A stretch of DNA of 64,000 nucleotides from Cyanobacteria bacterium RUI128. GTDB lineage: Bacteria > Cyanobacteriota > Vampirovibrionia > Gastranaerophilales > Gastranaerophilaceae. The notes beneath the pieces were generated by a model. It saw only the letters and a program-made list of their open reading frames with translations, was not told the DNA's origin and ran no database searches. The stretch is taken from contig JAILHQ010000145.1 in assembly GCA_024695725.1 (NCBI GenBank), forward strand, positions 1 to 64,000, in the 5' to 3' direction. Both the position numbers and the translations under genes were made by a program. Below are positions 14,813-26,600 of the stretch, one piece after another (the stretch's first letter is position 1; the number at the start of each line of letters is the position of its first letter).

Positions 14813-15220
14813 ATGGCAAGAGATGAAATAACGGTTCAACTTCCTGTTTTAGATAACTCTCAATCAGTAGAAGTTGCTAAAGTAACAAAGCAAGCCGTAA
14901 CACAAGCAAATGGCATTTTGCTGAAAAAGGCTTTTGTTAATAAAAATAATTCATTGCAAATTAGCGTTGAAAACACAACCGGCGCAGGTTCTACCCCTGC
15001 TGATAGTGTTGTAACTATCAAAGCGGGTGGACATTACCCAAATTCTATGTTGGGTGATTTAGCCGTTACAGTTGAAAAATCTGCAATTACTGTTATTGTT
15101 ATTGACGATATTTCAAGATTTGAAGATGAGGACGGCAATATTGCCTTAAACTTCGCATCAGGTTTCACCGGAAATATTTGGGCAGTTGCAAAAAGAGCAG
15201 GTCTTGTACCGGCATCATAG
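14813..15220 (+). CDS. Candidate head decoration protein, 135 aa
   Basis: A beta-rich protein (ITVQLPVLDNSQSVEVAKVT start, VVTIKAGGHYPNSMLGDLAV, then VIVIDDISRFEDEDGN) encoded directly after the capsid gene between two terminators. Position and composition resemble capsid decoration or stabilising proteins. The link to a named family is not established from sequence alone. Confidence 0.6.
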   Translation: MARDEITVQLPVLDNSQSVEVAKVTKQAVTQANGILLKKAFVNKNNSLQISVENTTGAGSTPADSVVTIKAGGHYPNSMLGDLAVTVEKSAITVIVIDDISRFEDEDGNIALNFASGFTGNIWAVAKRAGLVPAS

Positions 15221-15224
15221 GTGT

Positions 15225-15249
15225 AAAGAGGGGGAAACCCCTCTTTTTT
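15225..15249 (+). terminator. Strong terminator with GAAA loop
   Basis: AAAGAGGGG (15225-15233) and CCCCTCTTT (15238-15246) form a nine-base stem closed by a GAAA tetraloop and run into TTTA. It separates the capsid/decoration block from the connector genes. Confidence 0.85.
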
Positions 15250-15267
15250 AATGAATAGGAGATATCC

Positions 15268-15510
15268 ATGGAACAATATAGATTAAGATTTAAGCCAACA
15301 GGAAATATATTTGTATTACCTAAAGACGTTGCAGTTGATATATTGCGCAACGATCGTGGTAATTATGAAATTTTAGACAAAGATTTTGTTGATGAAGAAC
15401 CAACAATTAAAACCGAAGAAAAAAGTATTTTTAATAAGGTTGTTCAAGAAGAAGAAAAAGAAGAAGTAAAAGAACAACCAAAACCGAAGAAAAAGGCTAA
15501 GAAAAAATAA
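15268..15510 (+). CDS. Small lysine-rich head protein, 80 aa
   Basis: The N-terminal half is a compact beta-alpha unit (RLRFKPTGNIFVLPKDVAVD), the C-terminal half is a charged tail ending in a run of Lys (PKPKKKAKKK). It overlaps the adaptor gene (TAATGA). In other podophages small proteins here join head and connector; the exact role is unknown. Confidence 0.65.
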   Translation: MEQYRLRFKPTGNIFVLPKDVAVDILRNDRGNYEILDKDFVDEEPTIKTEEKSIFNKVVQEEEKEEVKEQPKPKKKAKKK

Positions 15511-16154
15511 TGACACTTAAATTTATTGATTTATACAATGATATAACAAGTCAAGCGTGGTCAATGTTTGATAGCGAAGTGGAAGCAAAAGACGATTTTG
15601 AAGCATCAGTTGTTACTTCTATTCAAAAAGCATTGGCTCATTTGTGGTATGAATATGAATTTGAGTTCAGAAAAAGAACTTATAATATTAAAACAAAGGT
15701 AAACAAGCAAGATTATTCTTTACCTAGCGGGCAAATTTATAAGAATAATGTTGTTTATAATGATGAAAATTTGGGTTATCTATCAACACCAAAAGGTTTG
15801 GAAGAAAAAGAGGGAGAACCTGAATATTTTTATATCAAAAACAATAAAATAGTTTTATATCCTATTCCTGATGATGTTTACACTGTTGAAGTTGCTTATT
15901 TATCAACAATGCCCGCACGTAATGTTGATGAAGAAGAAAAATCAAACCTAGTAGATGTAGACGACGTTATCAATATTGACGAACAGTACGAAGATTTATT
16001 CAGAAATACGTTATTGCCATTAGCAATGATGTATTTAATTGCTTCTGAAACTGACGAAAATTATTCCGCTTATAAGTGGCAATACGAAAGCGCATTGAAG
16101 AAACTGAAAAAATGTACTACACCAACAAAAGCAGAAAGAGTTATCGGGTGGTAG
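15510..16154 (+). CDS. Head-to-tail adaptor (tail tubular protein A / gp11-like)
   Basis: The 214-residue protein has the adaptor pattern: a helical start (FIDLYNDITSQAWSMF), a central beta part with PKGLEEKEGEPEYFYIKN and KIVLYPIPDDVYTVEVAYL, and a helical end (RNTLLPLAMMYLIASETDEN). Such proteins bind beneath the portal in T7-like and related phages. It is followed three bases later by the nozzle gene, as expected for this pair. Confidence 0.85.
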   Translation: MTLKFIDLYNDITSQAWSMFDSEVEAKDDFEASVVTSIQKALAHLWYEYEFEFRKRTYNIKTKVNKQDYSLPSGQIYKNNVVYNDENLGYLSTPKGLEEKEGEPEYFYIKNNKIVLYPIPDDVYTVEVAYLSTMPARNVDEEEKSNLVDVDDVINIDEQYEDLFRNTLLPLAMMYLIASETDENYSAYKWQYESALKKLKKCTTPTKAERVIGW

Positions 16155-16157
16155 TGA

Positions 16158-17891
16158 ATGAGTACAGTTACACAACTATTATGTAATAGATTTGGTGGTA
16201 TTAGACACCGTAATTCGTCATTTAGTGATGAACTCATAACCGCTTCCGATATTCAAAATGTTGAATTGTACTATACCGGTATAAATTCAGGTATTGGTAT
16301 TAGAACTATGAAAGGGAATGTATCCGCAAACGATTCATTAAAAGATAGTGAACGAATTATCGATATTTTCCAAAGTGTTCAAAAGAGTGAAACAATATTT
16401 TTCGTATATACTGAAACTATTAGCGACAATGAAGCAAATATAAAAGGCAAATTCTACTTATACGACATCAATACTGATACTCTTATACTAAAAAAGGACA
16501 ATATCGAAAAATCAGGTGTTTGTAATGGTTTTGATGTTGCGCAGGGATATTCAGATTTATTCTTTTTCACAAATGGTAAATGTATGTTTACCTATGAAAC
16601 AGGAATAACTCAAACACTATATGCTTATGTTTATGACACACATACAATATATGCAGATAGTGCAACAACCCCGACAACTCTTTACACATCTTCGGGCGAA
16701 ACTTATACTGGAATTGATTGGGCAATTGACAACGGAACTGTTAAATATAACTCAAATAGTGCCACTTATACGTCATCAAGCGATATAATAACTGATACAA
16801 TTATTAGAAATATGAGCCCAACTGACCGTAATGGCAATGCGGTATTAGGTTTGGGCGCAACATTATTCAATAATAGGTTATTTATATTTGATAAAAATGT
16901 ACTTTGGTATTCAGTAACCGCTAATATATATGATTTTGCAACATACGGTGATGAAAGGAAAACATCAGCAGGGTACATAGAAACAACAAAAAATATTACC
17001 GCTATTCACGAGTATTTAGGTTCGTTGGCGGTATTTTATAAAAATAGTTCTCAATTATTAACGGTATCAAACGGAGATTTTTCTCTCGGAGAAGATAGTC
17101 CGGGCGGGTGTGCGAATTATAATTCTCTTGTTTTCCATGGAACTGATTTATATTTCTATGATGACACCAAAAAGGGTGTGTTTGCATTTAAACAAGTAGT
17201 AAACGGCGATAAAACATTAAGTGATAATCTTGCAGTTGATATTCAAGAAGAATTGATAAATATTGACTCATCAAGTTTAGACAAAATTAAGACATTATCA
17301 GTTGTTTTATCAGAACGCAATGAGATTTGGTGGATAGTACCAACAGTTGATAGTGAGTATTCAAAAGTTCTTATATATGACTACATAAAAGGGGAATGGG
17401 TAAAAAGAAAATCACAAAAAATAAATTCCGTAAGAGTTATTGACGATATTCTTTATTCTGCCGGAGACGACGGTACAATATTAAGAGAATATCAAACAAA
17501 TACATTTAATGGCGAATATATCCCGCATTATTATAATTGTTCCCCATTAAACCTAGGCGCAGATAATACTCTAAAAATATTGGGGTTACAACCAAGAGTA
17601 TCGCTTGATTTACCATATAATAACAAGTTTAAGGTTAAATATGTCAAAAATTTTGACACTCAAAAGAAACCAAAAGTTAAACTTATCAAAACAAAATATA
17701 AAAACTTCCTCGTGTGGGGTTTAGGTAAGTGGGGCGAAGCATATTGGAGAAGCAAAAACACTAATTCAATTGGCAAATTCCCGAATGCAAACTTTAAAAT
17801 ACTTGAAATATCTATCTACACTGATGATAATACGCAAGATTTTTCAATAAGAAAAATTGAATTTAGTAAGATAAAGGTAAAACAAGTATGA
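16158..17891 (+). CDS. Tail nozzle (tail tubular protein B / gp12-like)
   Basis: A 577-residue, beta-rich protein that looks like a propeller (repeats such as LGATLFNNRLFIFDKNVLWYS and FHGTDLYFYDDTKKGVFAF). Nozzle proteins of T7-like and P22-like phages have this size, fold and place directly after the adaptor. It would form the tip of the short tail. Its end overlaps the GNAT-like gene. Confidence 0.85.
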   Translation: MSTVTQLLCNRFGGIRHRNSSFSDELITASDIQNVELYYTGINSGIGIRTMKGNVSANDSLKDSERIIDIFQSVQKSETIFFVYTETISDNEANIKGKFYLYDINTDTLILKKDNIEKSGVCNGFDVAQGYSDLFFFTNGKCMFTYETGITQTLYAYVYDTHTIYADSATTPTTLYTSSGETYTGIDWAIDNGTVKYNSNSATYTSSSDIITDTIIRNMSPTDRNGNAVLGLGATLFNNRLFIFDKNVLWYSVTANIYDFATYGDERKTSAGYIETTKNITAIHEYLGSLAVFYKNSSQLLTVSNGDFSLGEDSPGGCANYNSLVFHGTDLYFYDDTKKGVFAFKQVVNGDKTLSDNLAVDIQEELINIDSSSLDKIKTLSVVLSERNEIWWIVPTVDSEYSKVLIYDYIKGEWVKRKSQKINSVRVIDDILYSAGDDGTILREYQTNTFNGEYIPHYYNCSPLNLGADNTLKILGLQPRVSLDLPYNNKFKVKYVKNFDTQKKPKVKLIKTKYKNFLVWGLGKWGEAYWRSKNTNSIGKFPNANFKILEISIYTDDNTQDFSIRKIEFSKIKVKQV

Positions 17892-18262
17892 TTATTGTTA
17901 AAATTCCTAGTGATAGTGATTTTAATTATAAACAATGTAAAAAACTTTTTAAAAAATATCGCAACAAAATAAATGACAACAACGAATTCAAGAATATTGT
18001 TAAAAATACGTTTTTTTATTCGTTTTTTGATGATGATAATTTTCTTGGTTGCATCTATTATTACGAAAAAGACGACAAAATGTATGTAAATGCTTATGCG
18101 GGCAGACATCATCACATACAAAATATAACTTGTTTAAAACTAAGTCTTGAATGGTTTAATTGTGATATTTACGCTGAAACAACACACAAAACGGCTATTT
18201 TTTGCCTATATAAGTGCGGTTTTAAAAGAATTAACGAAGATTTATTTATTTATAGGAGATAA
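17888..18262 (+). CDS. GNAT-like protein in the tail module
   Basis: The 124-residue product shows the final GNAT elements: FFDDDNFLGCIYYYEKDD (strands 2-3), CLKLSLEWFNCDIYAET (strand after helix) and AIFCLYKCGFKRINEDLFIY (helix 4 and last strands). The classical acetyl-CoA binding loop (Q/RxxGxG/A) is not obvious, so it may be an inactive structural version. GNAT-like genes are known from this position in podophages, as in the T7 gp13 neighbourhood. It overlaps the nozzle gene by four bases. Confidence 0.65.
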   Translation: MIIVKIPSDSDFNYKQCKKLFKKYRNKINDNNEFKNIVKNTFFYSFFDDDNFLGCIYYYEKDDKMYVNAYAGRHHHIQNITCLKLSLEWFNCDIYAETTHKTAIFCLYKCGFKRINEDLFIYRR

Positions 18263-18264
18263 TT

Positions 18265-18837
18265 ATGGGCGGTGGATCTAGTTCAAGTTCTAATTCAACT
18301 ACATCAAAAACATACAAGAAAACTACTACTACAAACCCTTATGTAACATCAACAACTAATAATAAGGGTACTACTACAACGCTTCAACCGAATACGGCGT
18401 TAAGTAGTGTTTATAATTTTACAAACACCAACATGGACAGGTTACTTGACGAATATTTGAACCCTAGCGTTGATAACACAACAAATCAGGCAAAAATGGA
18501 TATATTCAGAAGAAACCTAGAAGATGAAACACGTAGAAACCTAGAAAACAATATCATAAGTCCGTTAGCAGAGAGAAATATGATACGTTCTTCTCAGGCT
18601 ACTGATTTATATAATAATCTTGCCAATCAGAACCAAAAGGCAATATCTGATTACACTTCTACACTGCTTTCAGATAGCCAAAACAACACAGGTAATATAA
18701 TAAATAACCTTATGAATATGGCATTGCAGGGTTACAATGTTGTTTCAGGCAACCAAGCACAATCACTTAATACAAGTAGTGGTAACGCAACAACCAACAG
18801 TAAGGGAAGCAGTTCAAGTATTTCATATGGTTTATAG
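18265..18837 (+). CDS. Internal/ejection protein, Ser/Thr/Asn-rich, 190 aa
   Basis: The protein starts MGGGSSSSSNSTTSKT and stays low-complexity for about 50 residues. It has a helical core with FRRNLEDETRRNLENNIISP and ends in another Ser-rich tail. This design is typical of small proteins packed in the head of podophages and released with DNA. It precedes two further proteins of the same kind, so an ejection-complex role is likely. Confidence 0.65.
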   Translation: MGGGSSSSSNSTTSKTYKKTTTTNPYVTSTTNNKGTTTTLQPNTALSSVYNFTNTNMDRLLDEYLNPSVDNTTNQAKMDIFRRNLEDETRRNLENNIISPLAERNMIRSSQATDLYNNLANQNQKAISDYTSTLLSDSQNNTGNIINNLMNMALQGYNVVSGNQAQSLNTSSGNATTNSKGSSSSISYGL

Positions 18838-18846
18838 GAGTCAAAA

Positions 18847-20685
18847 ATGAATACTCAGGAATATATAGAATATTTAATTCAACAACAACAACAAAATAAC
18901 CGACAAAACAGTTTAAATAATGCCCTTAATAAAATAAATGGGTGGGGAAATAATTTGCAAACCGCCGGAGATTATTTATCGGGCGTAAATAATAAATTTG
19001 CTAGTAGCGTAAGTCAGGGTATGTCAAAACTTGGGAACACATTGCAGGGTGGTGTTTCTGCCGTAAAGAGTATGCCACAAAATGTATTTAATGGTTTTGC
19101 ACAACCTGCAAACCCTGCTATCGAAAGTGCTTTATCTAGCGCACTCGGTAACTCTGCAATGAACACTGGCATGGGCGCAGTTGGTAACGCAGTTGCGGAT
19201 ACCGCAGGTAGTAGTCTTGCGGGTGTTGGTAGCACAATTGGTGCAGAAAGTGCAGGGGCAACCGCAGGCGGTATAGCAGGTGGTGCTTCGGCGGGTGCAG
19301 GGGGTGCAAGCGGTGCTTTGGCAAGTACACCGGTTGGTGCATTAGTTGCATTAGGTGCTATGGCAATCAACGGTGCAAACAGAAAAAGAGCAAAACAAAG
19401 TGGCGAAAATCTGATGAACCAAACCAATAAAATGGCTGACACAATAGAAAATGATACAACAAATCAAGATTTCGCTAACAAAATGATACAACAATCACAA
19501 AATAATATCAGTAAAGGCGTTGCAACTGGCGGGGCAAGTCCTGTTGAAGAACCTGACAATGTTAATCAGGGTTCTATATTAGATGCACAACCACAAGCAA
19601 ATAATTCAGCACTTGGAAGTGTTATGACACCAAATATAAGTAACGCTATTTCTACAAATGATATTTATAATGCGCCTGTTGATAATAATATTCAAACAGG
19701 TCAGGTATCAAATACCGAAAATGTAAAAAATGGTATTCTTAGCAAGTTTATGAACGGTATTAGTGATTTTGCGCAGGGATATCAAGAAAATAGAAACACT
19801 GGTTTTAGTCCTGAAAACTTCAATCAAGACCGTTTTGCAGAGACTACAACAACAAACACACCTAGTCAGCAGTTAGTAGATTATCAAAACAGTCTTAGAG
19901 ATAAGGGAATTGATGAAAATATTATAAATGCAGTTGCGCAGGGTAAAAATAGCGGGAATAAAGACATTGCTGAATGGATAAAGGCTAACCCTGAAGCATT
20001 AAAACCTGTTGCAAACACTCAAACCACATACACAGGCAAAGAAAAGAGTAAAATGGCTAGATTTGGCGAGGGTATGGGTACACTTGCAAGAGCGTTACAA
20101 AACCCTACTTTCCAGGGCATTGTTGCGGGTGGTTTGGGAACTGCATTAACAGGTAACCCTCTTTATGGTCTTGGGTTAGGTTATAAATTCGCTAATCAGC
20201 GTGCTATGTCTGATGCATATAGAGATGTATTAAAACAAAATGGCGTAAATGTTCCTGACACCGGTACATTTGGCAATATAACAAATCAAGATATGGGAAC
20301 TATCGGCAGACTTGCAGAGTCAAGAGCATACCATGATGCTATGATGCATAGATATGATTTAGATAGAGATTTGAGAAGAATTATTGCTGAAAATAACGAC
20401 CGCCATAAAGAAGTTCAAGATAAAATTGCACAACAAAACGCAGACTCTAAGAGAATATCTGCACAAGCAAGTCAAACAAGAGCAGATAAAGTCGGTCAGG
20501 GTGGCGGTAAAGGTGGCAAAAAAGGTGGTGCTACAAAACCACAACAACACCCTGATTGGAATAAAGATTTGGCAGAATATTACACATTAATAAACAATCC
20601 AAAATACGCAACAAAAATGCCACAAATTAAGGCACGATTTATGAGTAAATATGGTGAAGATCCGGATAAACATATTAAGGACTAA
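18847..20685 (+). CDS. DNA ejection protein with glycine-zipper membrane segment, 612 aa
   Basis: The product is rich in Gln, Asn, Ala and Gly. Residues about 95-175 contain glycine-zipper repeats (ATAGGIAGGASAGAGG and PVGALVALGAMAIN) able to insert into a membrane. The middle is disordered and the C-terminal part is helical with a second glycine-rich stretch (GKGGKKGG). P22 gp7/gp16/gp20 and T7 gp14-16 have similar chemistry and form the trans-envelope DNA channel. The assignment rests on composition and position. Confidence 0.7.
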   Translation: MNTQEYIEYLIQQQQQNNRQNSLNNALNKINGWGNNLQTAGDYLSGVNNKFASSVSQGMSKLGNTLQGGVSAVKSMPQNVFNGFAQPANPAIESALSSALGNSAMNTGMGAVGNAVADTAGSSLAGVGSTIGAESAGATAGGIAGGASAGAGGASGALASTPVGALVALGAMAINGANRKRAKQSGENLMNQTNKMADTIENDTTNQDFANKMIQQSQNNISKGVATGGASPVEEPDNVNQGSILDAQPQANNSALGSVMTPNISNAISTNDIYNAPVDNNIQTGQVSNTENVKNGILSKFMNGISDFAQGYQENRNTGFSPENFNQDRFAETTTTNTPSQQLVDYQNSLRDKGIDENIINAVAQGKNSGNKDIAEWIKANPEALKPVANTQTTYTGKEKSKMARFGEGMGTLARALQNPTFQGIVAGGLGTALTGNPLYGLGLGYKFANQRAMSDAYRDVLKQNGVNVPDTGTFGNITNQDMGTIGRLAESRAYHDAMMHRYDLDRDLRRIIAENNDRHKEVQDKIAQQNADSKRISAQASQTRADKVGQGGGKGGKKGGATKPQQHPDWNKDLAEYYTLINNPKYATKMPQIKARFMSKYGEDPDKHIKD

Positions 20686-20688
20686 TTA

Positions 20689-23600
20689 ATGGGATTATAT
20701 GACGATATAAAATTAGAAGTTGAGGGACAAGAAAGTAATACTCCGACAAGTTCCGGAGTTGGTCTTTTTGACGATATAAAAGCAGAGGTTGAAAACGCAC
20801 CACAAGAGCCGTCTTTTATGGATAATATAAGAGGGTTTGGTGGTAAATTCAAAAATGCCATTCCAAATATGGGTACATCAAACCCTTATGAAGATGCACT
20901 GCAAACACTTAAAGGTGGAATTGAAACAAACGTATTTCAACCTAATCAATATGGTGTTACACCATTGCAGGGCGTTGGGAATATTGCGCACGATATTGGT
21001 TCGGGTGTAAATAAATTCGTACACGCACCACTAGAATTTGCAAAACAACTTGGCAGAGATACTGTTGAAACAGGTAAGAATATTGTTCATAACCCTGCAT
21101 TGTTAAAAGATGTTCCAAGCGCAATTATGACAGGTCTAAAAGACTTGCCTTTTGATGTTGCGCAGGCAGTGGTTGATTTGCCTGAAACTATTGCTTCAAG
21201 TTATAATAATAGACCTTTTGAAAGACAAGTAAATGTTCCAAACTCTGACGAATTTGCAGAAAATATGGCAACAAATTTGCTAAACATATTTTTAAATGAA
21301 GAACAAAAGAGAAGAAATCAGGAATTACACCAACAAAGATTACAACAAATTGCGCAAGAAAGAGAAAAATTAAATCAGTTGCCAATAGCGCAAACAGTGG
21401 GCGCATTTATGTTACCTGCTTCAAATATAGCAAAAGTTGCTAAGACTAAAGGTATAGCAGACTCTATAAAGACAGGGGCAAAGTGGGGACTTGCAACAAC
21501 TCCAGGAAGTGTTGAAGATAGAACTGTTGGCACTCTTGGTGGTGGGGCATTTGGTGGAACTCTGCACGCAGGGATAAAAACCGCACCAAAAATTGCTAAA
21601 GGTGTTAAAAATGTGTCTGCCGAAATTGTTGATAGAATAAACCCTGAAAATTACGAGCAAGTTATAAATTCTAAGCCTGTCAAAAAAGGCACAGGGTTAT
21701 CTCAAAGAACTGTTTATGAACCTGAAGTTAGATATGAATACAAACCTAAACGCAATACTTATAATATGAAAGATGCATTAGGTAAAGAGCGTATTTCAGG
21801 TACTAGAACTGATTTTACCATGGGAGAAAGCGGAGAGTTAAAAACACCGGTAAGACCAAGCAAAAAGAAATATGGCGTATCTACAAATGTTCAATACACG
21901 CCTAATTTCACAATAGAACGAGTTGCGCCGAGCGTGTTCGCTAAACAACAAGCAAAAGCGGAAGCAAAAGAAGAAGCAAGACAAGAAAAAATGGAAGAAC
22001 TTGCGCCTAATACCATGGCAGAACAAAAGGTCAAAGAAGAATTAAAAGAAGCACAAAAACAAACAGAAAAGAGAGGACATCATACAAAAGACTTTAATAA
22101 AGGGGATATTATAAGAGATATTTATAGAGGGAATGTATATGAGGTTATAGATCCTGATAAACGAGGTATCGGACATTTAAGAGATGTAGATACTAATGAA
22201 ATATTTACAATAAACGCAGATAATAATGCTCATTTTGAAAAATACGAACATAACACTGATGATTTAATTGAGGTTGAAGAATTCAAATATGACGAAAAAG
22301 AAAAAAGCAGAAATCAAATAAATTATATGTACTCAAAACAAGAGGTCGTAGATGCATATAATGAATATGTCAAGAACCCAACCGAAGCAAACAGAGAAAA
22401 ATACGAAAATATTTCAGGGCAAGCATTAAAAGAGTTCCACGATAATGAAGAAGCAATAAAGAATGGAACATTTAATCAGCGTGTAGAAAATACTGAAAAA
22501 GGTAACACAAAAGAAGTTATGGATACTTCAGGTAACACAGAAACTGAAATCGATAGAGTTGCAAAAGAATATGCCACAATGCTTGGGCATAACGAAGTTA
22601 GCGATTTTCATAAAAAATATGCAAAAGCACTTGTAAATAAAGATGCAGAATTTATTAAAGACTTAATTGGGCACGGAAAAGGATTTAATGATAATTCTAA
22701 AAAGATGTTTGCTAAATATACTGGCATCGAACTGCCAACTACAATAAAAGGAAAAAAAGAAGTTGTAGATAAGTGGGCAAATGGCGAAAGTTTAGATGCT
22801 TATAAAAAACAAACATTTGACAATGATAAACCTACAATGAAGTTTTCATATAATTCTAAAAATAAAGGTGATTTATATTATAACAAAATATACTTATTGA
22901 CTGATAAAGATGGCAATATAACACACTTTACTGACGGTAGAGCAGTATATAGAAGTGATTATGTAAATGCAGATTACTCTAAACATCCGGAAAGTAATGT
23001 TATAAAAACTGACTCTAATATGCAAGTTCAAAAAGTCATAGAAGATTATTTAAAAAAAACAGAAGATAGCGAGTATTTATTAACAGATGTAGGGAAAGAG
23101 TTTAAAAAAGATAAAATTACCGGAAGGGTGTTTGAATTAGATAATGACGGTGAAAAATTGACTGTTTATGTTGATAAAAAATACTTATTAGACGGAAAAG
23201 GTATAGAATTATTTACATCATCAAAAGAAAATCCGTTTACTCCATTAAAAATTACTAAAAATGGGGAATATATCGGCTTGATTATGCCTATGGATGTGAA
23301 AAATCCTGATATTAAAGATGTAAAACCATTCCTTAAAAAAGATACAAAAAAACAAGCCAAACCACTTGAAAAATCTGAAAAAATAGTGAATAATGAAGAT
23401 ATAGAACCTACAAATGGGGGTAAAGAAGATGTTCGACCTAATGGCATTCAAGAACGAAGCGAAAAACAAAGACAAACCGAAGCAAGAACTGACGAAAGAG
23501 GAGAAAGAACGTCAGGAAATGATGTTAGCGTCAGACGAGAGAACGACTCTAGGGTATTATCTGAACGAGGAATAACTAAAGAACATCAAGCACGCATTCA

Positions 23601-26600
23601 GAAAAATTTTAAAAATCAACACGAATCAAATCAAGATATTGAGGACTTCATAAACAATAAAGAGTATGAAGTATATAATGGCAATTTACCTGATGAAATC
23701 AAAGCATATTTAAAAAGATATGCGGGCGCAGGTGGACTTGAAAAACAGGGCGCAGAGGGTAAAGGCTTATTATCCGAATATTATACCCCTGATAATATTG
23801 TCAAAAAGATGTGGGAATTAACTTCTCAATATATAAAAGCAGACGGTTCTAAAGTTTTAGAGCCGTCCGTTGGTATTGGCAGATTTTTAGAACACGCACC
23901 AAAGGGAACATCTTTTGATGTTGTTGAAATGAACCCTGTTAGTGCAAAAATTACCGAACTTTTATATCCGGAAGCAAATGTAAGAGTCGGACAATTCCAA
24001 GAACGATTTATTGATAATAACAAAAACGTACCTATAAAAGATGTAAAACCTGAATACGATATTATTATCGGCAACCCACCATACGGCGAATATTCAGGAA
24101 GATTTAAAGGACTTGGAGAGGGTAAAAAATATAAAACATTACAAGCATATTTTATAAATCGTGGACTTGATACATTAAAAGAAAATGGCGTAATGACGTT
24201 TATTGTACCTAGTTCATTCTTAGATAATATCAGCGACAAAATGGAAATCAGTAATAAGGCTGAAATATTAGATGCATATAGATTGCCTGAAAATACGTTT
24301 GATACAACTTCTATTGGTACTGATATTATCGTAATGAGAAAACGCACAGGACAGGGACAAGACTTAAACTTTATCAGTAAAGAATGGTTTAAGAAGCACC
24401 CTGAGAAAATATTAGGTACTGTTGAAACAAGAAAAAATAAATATGGCAAAGAAGAAATTTTTGTAAAAGGCGATAAAAACGCAGTTGATAATATTGATAC
24501 ATCTAAAAAGGATATTAAAGAAACTGAAACCGTAATCGAGGAACACCCTAAAGCACCTAAAAAGCAACAAGCAACAAGAAAATCTGCAAAGAAAACCGCA
24601 GAAAATACAGTTAAGGGTAAGGTTGAATATAACGAATATAAACATAAAAACCCTGTTTCAGAAGAAGATTTGCCGTATTATACTGATACACAAGTAGACG
24701 GAACACTGCCAAAAGATAAATATAGTCCAAATGAGAAAGTAAACCAATATAATGGCGAATTATATAATGATATTAACTATTTGCAGGGCGATATTTATGA
24801 GAAGTTAGATGCGCTGAAGAATGAGGATATTTCCGAAAAACAAAAAGAAATACAACGTAAAAAACTTGAAAAGGTATTGCCGACACCTAAAACAGTAAGT
24901 GATATATCATTCAACCCTACATCTGATTTTATTAGAGAATATAAAACTAACATTGTAAAAGATGTAGAAGAATGGGGTTGGTACGACGGACGTTGGGGTT
25001 CTAAAAAGGTATCAAAAGAACAAACTCTAGATAAATTATATAAAGACTATCTTGATAATCTATCAGCACAAGAACGTGATAATGTTCCTGTTTATAGAAT
25101 GAAAGAATTTGTAGACGGTAAAGAGATTAGACTAGATTATAAATACTCTAAATATACTTTATCGGAAGCAGAAAAGAAAAAAGAGAGACTTGCTCAACGT
25201 GGTAGAGAGTTAGCAAAAATCAAAAAAGCGGTTGATAAGACATTCAACGATTTTGTTAAGAATGAATTATCGGCAGAACAACAAAAAAAACTTGCAGAAG
25301 CATGGAATAGAAACTTCAATTATTCTTATACGCCTGATTATAAACAAATGCCAATGTTGGTAAAAGGTCTCAAAGATACTTTTTATGATAAAAAATTGAA
25401 TTTGTATGATGTTCAGGTTGAGGGGATAAACTTCCTGACTAATAAAGGGGTTGGTCTTTTAGGGTTTGAAGTCGGTGTTGGTAAAACATTATCCGGTATT
25501 ATTTCAACTGTTCAGAATATGCAAATGGGCAGATGTAAAAGACCTCTTATATTAGTACCTAATCAAGTTAAAGACAATTGGATAAAAGAAATAAACGAAA
25601 CATTCCCTAATATCAAAGTTAATGACGTTGGGAATATGAGCAAATTCAACGGAGAAATTGGCGATAACACCCTGACAGTTGCTACGTATGAAGCACTTGG
25701 AAACATTTGGTATGATGAGGGTGTTGCAAATAGACTTATAAATGACTTATATCAAACAGGGCAGAACTTAAACCGAGAAAGCACTAAGAGAGGTCAAGAA
25801 ACCGTAAAAGAACGTGCTGAAAAAATGCTAGGTAACGCAGAAAAGGGTAATAAAAAATTACATCTTTTAGAAGATTTAGGTTTTGACCATATCACAGTTG
25901 ATGAAGCGCACAATTTTAAAAACTTGTTTGGGCAAGCGCAAGCAGACGGAAAAGACGGCAATACATACGTAAATATTACAGGCGGGGCAGAGTCAGCAAG
26001 AGCATCAAGATTATTCTTATTAACCCAACAAATACTAAAGAATAACGGCAATAGAAATGTGTTTATGCTTACGGCAACACCATTTAATAATAGTCCGCTA
26101 GAAGTATTTAATATGTTGTCATTCATAGCAAAAGATAAACTTGATAAAATGGGGTTATACAATGTATATCAATTTATGGAAAACTATGCAGAAATCACTT
26201 CTGATTGGGTTGTTGATAGTAAAAACGAAGTAGTTGAAAAACAAATTGTAACAGGGTTTAAAAACGCACAATCACTTAGAGAAGTTATAAAGTCTGCAAT
26301 GATGATAAGAAGCGCAGAAGATGCGGGAATAAAACGACCTGAAAAATACACGAAAAGAGTGGTTTTAGAGCCAAGTCAAAAACAATTAGAACTTATTGCA
26401 GAAGCAGAAGAAGAAGCATTAAAGGGTGGTAAAAATGATGGTGCGGTTCTCAAAGCATTAACAAAGTCAAAACTTGCGACATTATCTCCGGATATTGCAA
26501 CAAATAATATTGATGTATCTCCTGAAGATTTTATAAAAAACTCTCCAAAACTCGATTACTGTTGTGAAGCAATAGCGAACTTGCATAAAAGCGATAGTAA

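Noticed and set aside
18999..19442. Long minus-strand frames opposite the Gly/Ala-rich ejection protein
   Set aside because: They mirror low-complexity Gly/Ala codons of the real gene and have no start signals.
23826..24449. A 207-codon minus-strand frame opposite the giant's methyltransferase region
   Set aside because: It is antisense to conserved catalytic motifs and has no start signal; a shadow.
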